Positions 5,585 through 13,442 of a DNA stretch of 18,991 nucleotides are shown one piece after another; within the stretch, counting starts at the first letter, position 1, and every line of letters starts with the position of its first letter. The stretch spans positions 1-18,991 of the forward strand of contig JAITAY010000021.1 of NCBI GenBank assembly GCA_031283915.1, in the 5' to 3' direction. The position numbers and the translations under genes were made by a program. The stretch comes from Tannerella sp. Lineage in GTDB: Bacteria; Bacteroidota; Bacteroidia; Bacteroidales; Tannerellaceae. Under the pieces are notes generated by a model that searched no databases, was not told the origin of the DNA, and worked only from the letters and a program-made list of their open reading frames with translations.

Positions 5585-7408
5585 TTAACCATTCACAAGG
5601 GCATACATGGCGGCGATTTCTGCTGCGTAGTGCTCGGCAATCACGCGGCGACGCAATTTGAGCGTATCGGTCAGTTCGCACGTCTCCATGGAAAACGGTT
5701 TGGCAAGCAGCGTGAAGCGCTTGATTTTCTCATACGACGCAAAATCCTGCTGGCTTTCCTCTATCTGCTCCTGAAACAACTGTTTCACGGCAGGATGCGC
5801 AATCAAATCCTCCCTGTCACGACAGGCAATCTCCTCCCCTTTTGCCCAGGCCTCGAGCGCGGGAAATGCCGGTACAATCAGCGCACTGACAAACTTGAAC
5901 TTGTCGGCGATGACGGCGCATTGCTCCACGTATTTGTTTCCGCTCAGACTCAGTTCGATGGCTTGTGGGGCGATGTACTTGCCGTTGGACGTCTTGAACA
6001 GATCCTTGATTCGTTCGAGGAAAAACAGTGTGTCACCTTCGAGGCGTCCGGCGTCGCCCGTGCGGAAGAAACCGTCTTCGGTAAAGACCTCGGCCGTAGC
6101 TTCGGGGTTACGGTAATAGCCCTGCATGACGGTCTTCCCCTTCACTAATATTTCCTGGTTGGCGGGATCGATTCTCACCTGCAGGTCGGGCATGAGGGTG
6201 CCGATGGAGCCAATCCGGTAGTCCTTTTCCGGGAAAAAGCAAACCGTCGCGCTGGTTTCCGAAAGGCCGTAACCATAGCGCATCGGGAAGTGGACGGACA
6301 GGAGAAACTCGGCAATCGAGTCGGCCAACGGAGCGCCGGCCACCGGGAACAGACGGCCGCGGTCAAGCCCCAGCACCCTTTTCAAGAGCGTAAAAATCGT
6401 CTTGTCATAGAAATGGAAAGAGAGCGACAGGCCGAACGGCGGACGGCGTCCCGTCCGCACGAAGTCTAATTGATACCTGCGTCCTGCACGGATGGCGCGC
6501 AGGCACAGGTTCCGCAGGGGACGGGGCATACTGTTGATTTTCTCGTGTACCCCGGCGTACACTTTCTCCCAGAAGCGCGGCACGTTGCACATCACCGTCG
6601 GGCGTACCTCGGGCAGGCGTTGCTGGATCTGCTTCGGGTCTTGATTGACGGCCACCTGCATCCCCTTGTGAAAACAGTAGCTCGTCCATGCCTTTTCGAA
6701 GATATGCGTGAAGGGCAGGAAACACATCGACACGTCGCGGTCGTGAATCGTCGGCAGGCGAAGGTCGTGGATACGCATGACTTCAAGGAAACTGGCATGA
6801 GTCAGCACCACGCCCTTCGAACGACCGGACGTGCCGGAAGTATAGACAATGGCAGCCGTGTCCTCGGGTCTTGCCTGACGGCGGCGGCTGAGCGCCTCGG
6901 CTTCGGCCCGGGGAACGTCGCCCGTCCGCAGGAAGTCGTCGAAATAGACCGACATGCGATCGTCCGGATGACGGACTACGGACGGGTCAAAGATGACTAA
7001 CTGTTTCAGGATGCCGCCGGTCGTCTGCTGCACCTCAAAGGCGCGGTCGTATTGCAACTGTTCGCCCACAAAGAGCAGCCGCACTTCCGCATCGCGGACG
7101 ATAAATTCAATCTGCGCAGCGGAACTGGTGGCATACATCGGCACGGAAACGGCGCGAACGCCGTAGATGCCGTAGTCCACATAGAAACAGTGGGGCATGT
7201 TCTGCGAATAGATACCGATGTTTTCGCTGACGCCCACGCCCCGGGCAATCAGGGCTTGCGAGACGAGCCGCACTTGAGCGGCGAAAGCCGTCCACGACAC
7301 CGGATTCCAGCGGCCTGTGGCCTCGTCGTGCCAGCGGATCGCCGTACGGTCTCCGTACTTTTCCGCCTGGCGGTAGATAAGTTCTGCAAAGTGATAATAG
7401 GATGACAT
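5585..7408 (-). CDS. Long-chain acyl-CoA synthetase (AMP-forming)
   Basis: 607 residues from the ATG at 7408; an in-frame TTG five codons upstream is a less likely start. It belongs to the ANL superfamily and activates long-chain fatty acids with ATP and CoA to acyl-CoA through an acyl-adenylate. Visible motifs, in order: the phosphate loop YTSGTSGRSKG (189-199), LPFTHIFEK (231-239), YGYGLSET (378-385), RTGD (449-452), the hinge stretch ERIKDLFKTSNGKYIAP (465-481) and the C-terminal catalytic lysine in ELTDTLKLRR (K584). Length and motifs match bacterial FadD15-like ligases of Bacteroidetes. It starts 28 nt after the large transglutaminase-domain gene, so the two are probably co-transcribed, though no functional link is obvious. 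No signal peptide or membrane segment is seen; it should act at the cytoplasmic face of the inner membrane. Confidence is high for the class; the substrate chain length is inferred. Confidence 0.9.
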   Translation of the reverse strand: MSSYYHFAELIYRQAEKYGDRTAIRWHDEATGRWNPVSWTAFAAQVRLVSQALIARGVGVSENIGIYSQNMPHCFYVDYGIYGVRAVSVPMYATSSAAQIEFIVRDAEVRLLFVGEQLQYDRAFEVQQTTGGILKQLVIFDPSVVRHPDDRMSVYFDDFLRTGDVPRAEAEALSRRRQARPEDTAAIVYTSGTSGRSKGVVLTHASFLEVMRIHDLRLPTIHDRDVSMCFLPFTHIFEKAWTSYCFHKGMQVAVNQDPKQIQQRLPEVRPTVMCNVPRFWEKVYAGVHEKINSMPRPLRNLCLRAIRAGRRYQLDFVRTGRRPPFGLSLSFHFYDKTIFTLLKRVLGLDRGRLFPVAGAPLADSIAEFLLSVHFPMRYGYGLSETSATVCFFPEKDYRIGSIGTLMPDLQVRIDPANQEILVKGKTVMQGYYRNPEATAEVFTEDGFFRTGDAGRLEGDTLFFLERIKDLFKTSNGKYIAPQAIELSLSGNKYVEQCAVIADKFKFVSALIVPAFPALEAWAKGEEIACRDREDLIAHPAVKQLFQEQIEESQQDFASYEKIKRFTLLAKPFSMETCELTDTLKLRRRVIAEHYAAEIAAMYALVNG

Positions 7409-7435
7409 GTTTTTTTCGATCAATGACAGTTGTTT

Positions 7436-10153
7436 TTACAATTTATGAATGATTTTCAGCATCTGCTCGCCCAGTCCGACGGTGTAACCCTGCGATACGA
7501 AGACGATGCGCCCGAACGTGTCGGCGATGACAAAGAGCGGCAACCGGCCGGCATCCGGCAGTTTCAGCGCATCCGCCAGCATGTCGGCGATGCGGTGATC
7601 CGTATCCACTCCGCAAGTGATGGTGGAAGGCAGGACGCCAAACTCTTTCGGATCATACTGCTGCAACGCCTCTTCGTCCCCGAACAGGAAAATCAGACTC
7701 CGGTTCCATTGTTCAAAGTCTTCTTTTAATTGAGCGATGTCGCGTAGCGCATGGTTGGTCGGCTCCTGCCGCACGCCCAGAAGAGCGATGGCGAAATAGC
7801 CGCGGCCGGCAACGCGGAGAATCGACGTCTCCTGTCCGCCGTCGGCCGGGCGGAAAGTTGCTTCGGCATTCAGGTTGCCGATGACCCGGATATCCTCCGC
7901 CTCTTCGCGCATCACCAGTTCCGTCGATGTATGCCCGCCCGCCTTCACTGCGAAGGAGACCATTCGCGTCAGCGCCTTCCCGCTTGCCAGACGTGTACCG
8001 CTTACCATCAGGTAATTTCCTTCGTCGACGGGCAGCGGATGCTTCAACAGACCTGCCCACGAATCGCCCTGTTCCATGTCGGCTATAGCGTTGCGTCGTT
8101 CGAAGTTCAGTGTCTGCAACTGCGCGTCCGGACGTATTTTGGCGATGGTGAAGTGTGTGTAATACTTCGGGTTGTCCAAAGCGGGGATAGGCGTGTAAGC
8201 GGCCGAGAGCAAACCCTGCTGCGTTGTGCCGGGTTGGTCGGTTTCAAAGTCGACGTCTACCCATTGATTTTGGTAATATTGCGCTTTCCCGGCCACCCGT
8301 TCGATGCGTGCCGGAATACCCATGCTGCGCGCCAGCGCCACAAAGAAGATCTGCCGCGAACGGGTATCGGCTATGCGCGCCTTCCATACGCCGGCCGGCA
8401 TGACGGGAATGCGTTGCGGATTGAGGTCGTCCCGTACGGCGATGTGCCGGCCGACCCAGTCGACCAGCGTCTGCGGACGATCGCGTGCGGACTCGACCAG
8501 CGACGCCGGCGCCTGTTCCGCGAAAAAGTGTTTGTAAGGCGTCAGCAGTTCGCCGGCTACACGCGGATTGAGGACATACCTCCGGAACAGGTCCGTTTCG
8601 TCAAGGGAAGACGTGTCCGCGGCCGGCGCATGACGGTAGAGGCCGGCAGGGATGGCCGGCGTATGATGCAGATGGTCAAACAGCGTAGCGGCCGGCGTGT
8701 CGCGCAAGTCCTTCTCCGAAATCGTTTCCAGCAGCGCCATAGCCCGTGGACGCTGCTCCGCGGAAGTCTCACGCAGGAAAGTTTCAATCTCCTTCCCGTT
8801 GCCGCGGCTTTTCAGGAGAAACTTCTTCGTCTTTTCCACCTCAAGCGAAAGTTCACCGGCTAAGGCCGCGGCCTGCTCTTCCGTAGGGAAGGTCGCCACG
8901 TAAGCATTACGGGTACGGTCTTCCTCTGCCAGGCGGAGGGCGTTTGCCTCTTTCTGCGCCTCCGTCGCTTCAACGGGGATATTCCCTTCCGGCGGCGGCG
9001 ACAGGTCCCATTCCTCGACGATTTCATCGCCCGGCCGCCTGTCCAGGACGATGGTGACGGCGGCGTCCTTTCCGAAGCTCACCGGTTGGTATCCGAAACG
9101 TCCGTTCTTCGTTGCCCAGGCCAGCAGATCGCCCTTCCCCGCCGAAAGAGAACATCGTCCGTTGCCGTCCGTCGTTTTCCGCGCGACGGTGTAGAATTCG
9201 GCATAGTTGTACAGCTTGAACTCCACCAGCGCACCGGCGACCGGGCGGCTCTCCGCGTCCACAACGGTCACGACGGTACGCGCAGACGGTGCATAGTTAC
9301 CGGTGACGTTGATTTCCGTGTAGCATTCCGTCTGTTCCATGACTTCCTCTGCCCCGCTGTAATGCCCGAAAACTTTTGTATGCATCAGCATCCCGCGGGA
9401 AGCCGGCGCATTGAACCAGGCAAGGTTCAACACCGGTTCCGGTTCGCAGGCGCCCAGAAAACGCCATTCGCCATCGACCCAGGCCTCGACCCAGGCATGA
9501 TTGTCATCGGTATGCGCCCAGCGGGGCGTGTAGACCTGTCGTGCCGGGATGCCGACGGCACGCAGGGCGGCGGTCGTGAAGGTCGATTCCTCGCCGCAGC
9601 GGCCACAGGCGGCTTTGACGGAAGCCAGCGGCGAACTCGTCCGCCCGTCGGACGGCGTGTAAATTACTTTCTCATGACACCAGTGATTGACTTCCAGCAC
9701 GGCCTCGCCTAACGAAAGCCCCTTCACGCGCTCTTTCAATGCTTCGTAAAAGACCGTCCGGCTGTTATCCTGATTTTCATTGTTGACGCGCACAGGCAAC
9801 ACGAAATGGCGGAAGACGTCCTCAGGAATGTTCTTTCCCCAGGGCATTTCCTCTTGCGCTGTGAAACTTGCACGCACGTTCTCCAGATAAAAGTCACCCG
9901 GATAGTCGGCCACATCACCGATCGGCATCCAGGCGTAGAGAAACATCAGCGCCTCGCGTTCGCGGGTCGTCAGTTCCCTGTCAAACACGGAGAAGAGGGT
10001 TTGGTCGGTAAAAGTAGCCTGTTTAACCTCAAAGGTCTTTGCGACTTTGTTGCGACAGGTTGCCTCTGAAATAAAATGAGGCGGCGACGGCCTGCAACTC
10101 ATTTCCGTCAGCAGGGTTATTCCCAAACCAATAAGCATATAACGGGTATTCAT
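7436..10153 (-). CDS. Large lipoprotein-like transglutaminase-domain protein with C-terminal thioredoxin-like region
   Basis: About 905 residues, taking ATG at 10153 (MNTRYML). ATG at 10159 is possible, while the TTG at 10174 lies inside the -7 box and is excluded. A hydrophobic N-terminus ends at C20 (LLTEMSC), a probable but non-canonical lipobox. A transglutaminase-like core spans about 140-245, with the catalytic cysteine at C186 (CGRCGEES) and histidine at H219 (NHAWVEAW). A carboxypeptidase-regulatory/Ig-like domain follows (about 283-372), then a charged helical linker (393-485), a second transglutaminase-like domain (about 550-640) where threonine replaces the cysteine (before RSRQIFF...GIPAR), and a C-terminal thioredoxin-like region with LFVIADTFGRIVFVSQGY. 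It is likely exported and anchored at the envelope, and may act as a peptidase or amidase, or in transpeptidation; the substrate is unknown. Proteins of this layout are common, functionally undefined Bacteroidales lipoproteins. Confidence 0.8.
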   Translation of the reverse strand: MNTRYMLIGLGITLLTEMSCRPSPPHFISEATCRNKVAKTFEVKQATFTDQTLFSVFDRELTTREREALMFLYAWMPIGDVADYPGDFYLENVRASFTAQEEMPWGKNIPEDVFRHFVLPVRVNNENQDNSRTVFYEALKERVKGLSLGEAVLEVNHWCHEKVIYTPSDGRTSSPLASVKAACGRCGEESTFTTAALRAVGIPARQVYTPRWAHTDDNHAWVEAWVDGEWRFLGACEPEPVLNLAWFNAPASRGMLMHTKVFGHYSGAEEVMEQTECYTEINVTGNYAPSARTVVTVVDAESRPVAGALVEFKLYNYAEFYTVARKTTDGNGRCSLSAGKGDLLAWATKNGRFGYQPVSFGKDAAVTIVLDRRPGDEIVEEWDLSPPPEGNIPVEATEAQKEANALRLAEEDRTRNAYVATFPTEEQAAALAGELSLEVEKTKKFLLKSRGNGKEIETFLRETSAEQRPRAMALLETISEKDLRDTPAATLFDHLHHTPAIPAGLYRHAPAADTSSLDETDLFRRYVLNPRVAGELLTPYKHFFAEQAPASLVESARDRPQTLVDWVGRHIAVRDDLNPQRIPVMPAGVWKARIADTRSRQIFFVALARSMGIPARIERVAGKAQYYQNQWVDVDFETDQPGTTQQGLLSAAYTPIPALDNPKYYTHFTIAKIRPDAQLQTLNFERRNAIADMEQGDSWAGLLKHPLPVDEGNYLMVSGTRLASGKALTRMVSFAVKAGGHTSTELVMREEAEDIRVIGNLNAEATFRPADGGQETSILRVAGRGYFAIALLGVRQEPTNHALRDIAQLKEDFEQWNRSLIFLFGDEEALQQYDPKEFGVLPSTITCGVDTDHRIADMLADALKLPDAGRLPLFVIADTFGRIVFVSQGYTVGLGEQMLKIIHKL

Positions 10154-10171
10154 AAGCATCTGTTTTGGGAG

Positions 10172-10179
10172 CAAAGGTA
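10172..10179 (-). promoter_or_regulatory. Probable -7 box of the transglutaminase-domain gene
   Basis: On the minus strand TACCTTTG (10179 to 10172) matches the Bacteroidetes -7 consensus and lies about 20 nt before the ATG at 10153. No TTTG sits at the ideal upstream distance, so the promoter is only half matched. Confidence 0.5.
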
Positions 10180-10313
10180 CTTATTCCAAATAAATTTACC
10201 GCTTGAGGTCTTCAAAAAAGTCCGGAGCGCGGATGCAACCCGTATCGGGAAACAGCATTTCCTCTTGGACGCACGACAGCTTGAATAGTCCCTGCCGCTT
10301 CCGTTATTTCCTG

Positions 10314-11444
10314 TTACGGACGGTCAAATGTGATGTGCAGCACGACCAGTTCGGAGCGGGTACTTATTCGGTAAGGTGCGCCGGCGTAGCCGATGCCGGA
10401 AGATACGTAAAATTGTGTGTTGCCTTTCCTGTAATACCCGTAGACGCATTCGTACACAAATCGCAAGAGTAGCCGATACGGCCATAATTGCCCGTTATGC
10501 GTATGTCCGTGAAGACCCAGATCCGCCTGGTTCATCATGATTTCGTTGAGACTCACAGGTTGATGGTCCAGCACAATGACCGGTTTGGAAAGATCCATAT
10601 CTTTCATTAACGTGTGCAATGCAGCGCGTTCAGGATTAATGGCATCGTCCCGACCCACCAGGTAAAAGGCGGAGTCCGGCATCGCCACGGAATCGACCAG
10701 CAACACGGCACCGAGCTTTTCCATCCACCGGCGCTTGGCATGTCTGTTTGCGCGATATTCGTGATTGCCGAGGATCAGGTAGACGCCCAAAGGTGCGGTT
10801 AATTGTTGAAGGTCTTCTTCGATATGCAGTTGCTCTGCCATCAACGATTCATAATCAATGATGTCTCCGGCTACAACAATCAAGTCGGGATGTTGGGCGT
10901 TGCAAAGCGAAACATAATGCCGGGCTTGTTTTTTGCCGACAAACTCACCGAAATGCATGTCGCACATCAGTACCGCCGTCAGGCTGTCCCTGCCTTCCAC
11001 CACTTTGGGAATATGAAGATACACATGTGTCACGACCGGACACACTGCCTGACGGTGGGCGCTGAACATCAGACCGGTTACGCCGGCGACCAGGAGAACG
11101 GAAAAGGCCCGTTTCATCCCCTGCCAATGCTTGCGGACGGTTTCCGGATACCATTTCCACCACCGGTTGGTCAGCATGAGCAGTTCCGGCAGCAACATGC
11201 CCATCGCCAGATACATCGAAGCAATGTACCAGGTGGTACAAATGTGCAGGATGAAAATCATCAGACCATCCGGCAGGAGGGCGTGAAAGAAATAACCGGC
11301 AAAGTAGAGCGTCCATTCCAGGACGAAAAACAGGACAAACGGTATGCGCCACTTTTTTCCGGGGGGAAGCGCCTGTTGTCCCCGCCACAGGAGATATCCG
11401 TTTAACAGGATTTGCCCGAAAATCGCCTGCAAAAATACTCTCAT
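10314..11444 (-). CDS. Membrane-anchored metallophosphoesterase, second of a tandem pair
   Basis: 376 residues from the ATG at 11444, which overlaps the stop of the upstream gene as ATGA (11441-11444), implying translational coupling; the longer upstream frame is rejected for that reason. The N-terminal part has about four hydrophobic segments (within 1-130). The catalytic domain (about 155-376) is a calcineurin-like phosphoesterase with the metal-binding motifs CDMHFG (D162, H164), AGDIID (D194), GNHE (N227, H228), DHQPV (H294) and GHTHNGQ (H313, H315). It resembles the YkuE/YaeI group, whose known members act on UDP-diacylglucosamine or other phosphoesters; the substrate here cannot be assigned. 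It is a diverged paralogue of its neighbour, sharing the C-terminal pattern RGNT..YVSSG......P(Y/F)RI..RSE.VV. The active site is likely at the outer face of the inner membrane. Confidence 0.85.
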   Translation of the reverse strand: MRVFLQAIFGQILLNGYLLWRGQQALPPGKKWRIPFVLFFVLEWTLYFAGYFFHALLPDGLMIFILHICTTWYIASMYLAMGMLLPELLMLTNRWWKWYPETVRKHWQGMKRAFSVLLVAGVTGLMFSAHRQAVCPVVTHVYLHIPKVVEGRDSLTAVLMCDMHFGEFVGKKQARHYVSLCNAQHPDLIVVAGDIIDYESLMAEQLHIEEDLQQLTAPLGVYLILGNHEYRANRHAKRRWMEKLGAVLLVDSVAMPDSAFYLVGRDDAINPERAALHTLMKDMDLSKPVIVLDHQPVSLNEIMMNQADLGLHGHTHNGQLWPYRLLLRFVYECVYGYYRKGNTQFYVSSGIGYAGAPYRISTRSELVVLHITFDRP

Positions 11445-12538
11445 GGACGCTGGAATGAAAGATTGAATACGACCATTTCGCTCCGGCTGCCGATACGGAA
11501 CGGCGGACCCCAAAGCGCCAAGCCCGATGAAACATAAATGTTTGTATTTCCACGTTTTTCATATCCGTAAGCAATCTCAAAGAGGCGGCTCGTCAACCAA
11601 TTCATCGGCCACACCTGCCCGTTATGCGTGTGACCGCAAAACAGAAGATCGGCGCCGGCATCGACTGCCTGCGCCAGTTCCACGGGCTGATGGTCAAGCA
11701 CAATGACAGGAAATGCCGCATCCATATCGCCGACAAGTTGTGACAGCGGTTTCCGGAGAGGGTTGCTGCGATCGTCCCGTCCGACAATCTGAATGCCGTT
11801 GGGAAGCCTCACGACCGAATCCCGCAGGAGACAGATCGGCGTCCGGCGGAGATATGACACGCAATCCGCTATGCCGCTAATGTTTTCATGATTCCCCGGA
11901 ACCATGTAAATGCCCAGCTCTGCACGTAACTGCGACAGCGTTTGTTCCATCTGGCGCTCCTGCACCGGGATGATGCTGTTGTCGATCAAGTCGCCGCCGA
12001 TCAGAATCAAGTCCGGCCGCTGCCCGTTTATCATGTGGATATATTTTTCCAGTTGGCCGCAGGCCGTACCCATTCCCAGATGGAGGTCGCTGACGGCCAC
12101 AATCCTGAACGTATCGCCGGCGCTGGTTACCGGTTTGTTCACAGTCAGGTTAATCTCCTGCACAGACGGGCGCTGATAATGAAGGAAGCCGTAAACCAGC
12201 AAACAAGCGGTCAACGTCAGTGCGCTGATGAAACCGTACTGAAAATGAAAGAAAAGCCGGAAAAGATCGCAACACAACAGAAACAACACCATGTACAGCG
12301 TAAAAACCAGCCAACCGGTACTGTATTCAAAAAAGAAATGCGCCCACGAAGAGGCGGACAATCGGGAATGACGGAAGACAAATGTCAAAAGGATAGACAG
12401 CGCACTTATCCACACAACTCCTCCAAATACCCACTTGACAACCGGTGGAAAATGCCGGAGCGCCTGCAATCCGCGCAGGCAAATATAACCGTTGCCGCCC
12501 AGATAGGCAGCTAACATCAGGATAATGAAAATAACCAT
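11441..12538 (-). CDS. Membrane-anchored metallophosphoesterase, first of a tandem pair
   Basis: 365 residues from the ATG at 12538. Four hydrophobic segments lie within 1-122 (about 1-20, 33-55, 75-97 and 101-120), followed by a calcineurin-like phosphoesterase domain (about 143-365). All metal-ligand motifs are intact: SDLHLG (D151, H153), GGDLID (D183), GNHE (N216, H217), DHQPVE (H283) and GHTHNGQ (H303, H305). It overlaps the downstream paralogue by 4 nt. Conservation of both active sites suggests the copies have kept distinct substrates or work together, rather than one being a relic. The class is secure (binuclear-metal phosphoesterase); lipid-linked phosphoesters are plausible substrates because of the membrane anchor, but this is inference. 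It starts 53 nt after the nitroreductase-like gene, with a strong hairpin between them that could limit read-through. Confidence 0.87.
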   Translation of the reverse strand: MVIFIILMLAAYLGGNGYICLRGLQALRHFPPVVKWVFGGVVWISALSILLTFVFRHSRLSASSWAHFFFEYSTGWLVFTLYMVLFLLCCDLFRLFFHFQYGFISALTLTACLLVYGFLHYQRPSVQEINLTVNKPVTSAGDTFRIVAVSDLHLGMGTACGQLEKYIHMINGQRPDLILIGGDLIDNSIIPVQERQMEQTLSQLRAELGIYMVPGNHENISGIADCVSYLRRTPICLLRDSVVRLPNGIQIVGRDDRSNPLRKPLSQLVGDMDAAFPVIVLDHQPVELAQAVDAGADLLFCGHTHNGQVWPMNWLTSRLFEIAYGYEKRGNTNIYVSSGLALWGPPFRIGSRSEMVVFNLSFQRP

Positions 12539-12551
12539 GAATCAAAGAGCG

Positions 12552-12582
12552 TTCGGTTGTCCGGACTGTCCGACAAACCGAA
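12552..12582 (-). terminator. Hairpin between the nitroreductase-like and metallophosphoesterase genes
   Basis: TTCGGTTGTCCGGA (12552-12565) pairs with TCCGACAAACCGAA (12569-12582) at 12 of 14 positions with a 3-nt loop. It follows the minus-strand stop at 12592 but has no T-run, so it may be an attenuator, a processing site or only a partial terminator. Confidence 0.45.
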
Positions 12583-12591
12583 CTGCACTCA

Positions 12592-13239
12592 TTATTTTTT
12601 AGGATAACCGACCGGATTATTCATGATCGGGAGTTGATGATCGTTTAGCTTTAACACCTTCCGAAGCTCCTGCTGATCCATTGAAGCACGCGGAACGGTG
12701 GAAAGCCCGACAGCCGCGCAAAAGAGATTGATGTTTTGCGTAACAATCCCTGCATCTACCGCCCCTATGATTTTGGTATGTTCGGCTTTCGGGTCGCCCA
12801 GCTTGTCTAAGTTGATGACTGTCACGAAACATACCGGCGCCGTTTTGGCAAAATCCTGGCTACCGGCCACGGCTGCCCGGTAATCGCCTTTGGCCACAGG
12901 TTTCAATGAATGAGCCTGCGCATCATACAAGTAAGCGCCATCTGCACGAATCGCGTAGACGTCTATTTCCTGTTTGTTCATGGCCGACGGCGCTGTACGT
13001 TTCCCGTCCGGACGGTTGACGCCGTTCGCTGCCCAAAGCAAGTCGGATAAATCCTGCAAGTTTAATTCCTGCGGACTGTATGCACGATCGGAATGCCGAT
13101 CCGAAAGCGCTTTCATCGTGGCGGAACCGCGCGTTTTATCCGGGGCTTTCAACTTGATTTCCTGCAATTCCTGTGCAGACATACCCGCTACTGCTGCAAA
13201 ACAGCATAGTAATACAATAATAATCCTCTTCTTTTCCAT
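12592..13239 (-). CDS. Exported SagB-type nitroreductase-fold oxidoreductase
   Basis: 215 residues from the ATG at 13239; the in-frame TTG two codons upstream is a less likely start. A signal peptide (1-22, IIIVLLCCFAAVAGMSA before QE) sends it to the periplasm. The rest is the FMN-dependent nitroreductase fold in its SagB/ThcOx-like form: SDRHSDRAYSPQEL (46-59), LLWAANGVNR (67-76), RTAPSAMNKQ (81-90), the segment VDAGIVTQNINLFCAAVGLS (161-180) and the C-terminal LPIMNNPVGYPK. Such small exported proteins are widespread in Bacteroidales and are presumed FMN oxidoreductases; the electron donor and substrate are unknown. SagB relatives oxidise azolines in peptide toxins, but the signal peptide, the distance from the small peptide gene and the common occurrence of this type make that role unlikely here. 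It is probably first in a minus-strand set with the two metallophosphoesterases. Confidence 0.85.
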   Translation of the reverse strand: MEKKRIIIVLLCCFAAVAGMSAQELQEIKLKAPDKTRGSATMKALSDRHSDRAYSPQELNLQDLSDLLWAANGVNRPDGKRTAPSAMNKQEIDVYAIRADGAYLYDAQAHSLKPVAKGDYRAAVAGSQDFAKTAPVCFVTVINLDKLGDPKAEHTKIIGAVDAGIVTQNINLFCAAVGLSTVPRASMDQQELRKVLKLNDHQLPIMNNPVGYPKK

Positions 13240-13263
13240 ACACAATTAAGATATTAAACCCGA

Positions 13264-13271
13264 CAAAAATA
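13264..13271 (-). promoter_or_regulatory. Possible -7 box of the nitroreductase-like gene
   Basis: On the minus strand TATTTTTG matches TAnnTTTG, about 25 nt before the ATG at 13239. No matching upstream TTTG is seen at the usual spacing, so confidence is low. Confidence 0.35.
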
Positions 13272-13343
13272 GGCAAAATTCCGGCAGGCGAACTTCTTTT
13301 TGCTCGTTTGATGTATTAAAAAGATGTAAGAGAACCGGTATTC

Positions 13344-13364
13344 CGAAATTATATGGTAATTTCG
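13344..13364. promoter_or_regulatory. Perfect 21-bp dyad upstream of fucI, candidate operator
   Basis: CGAAATT (13344-13350), a 7-nt spacer and AATTTCG (13358-13364) form an exact inverted repeat in the divergent gap, about 80 bp before the fucI start. The size and symmetry fit a dimeric repressor site, for example for a sugar-responsive regulator. No regulator gene is adjacent. Confidence 0.45.
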
Positions 13365-13442
13365 AGGCCAAAATAGATTGTCTTTTCCGAAAAAGAGTTG
13401 CAGTCTATATGTAATGTTTTGTCAATAAAATAAAGTATATCA

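Noticed and set aside
12592..13239. SagB-type nitroreductase as the dehydrogenase of the peptide system at the left end
   Set aside because: It has a signal peptide, lies 11 kb away on the other strand, and is of a type common in Bacteroidales without peptide genes.
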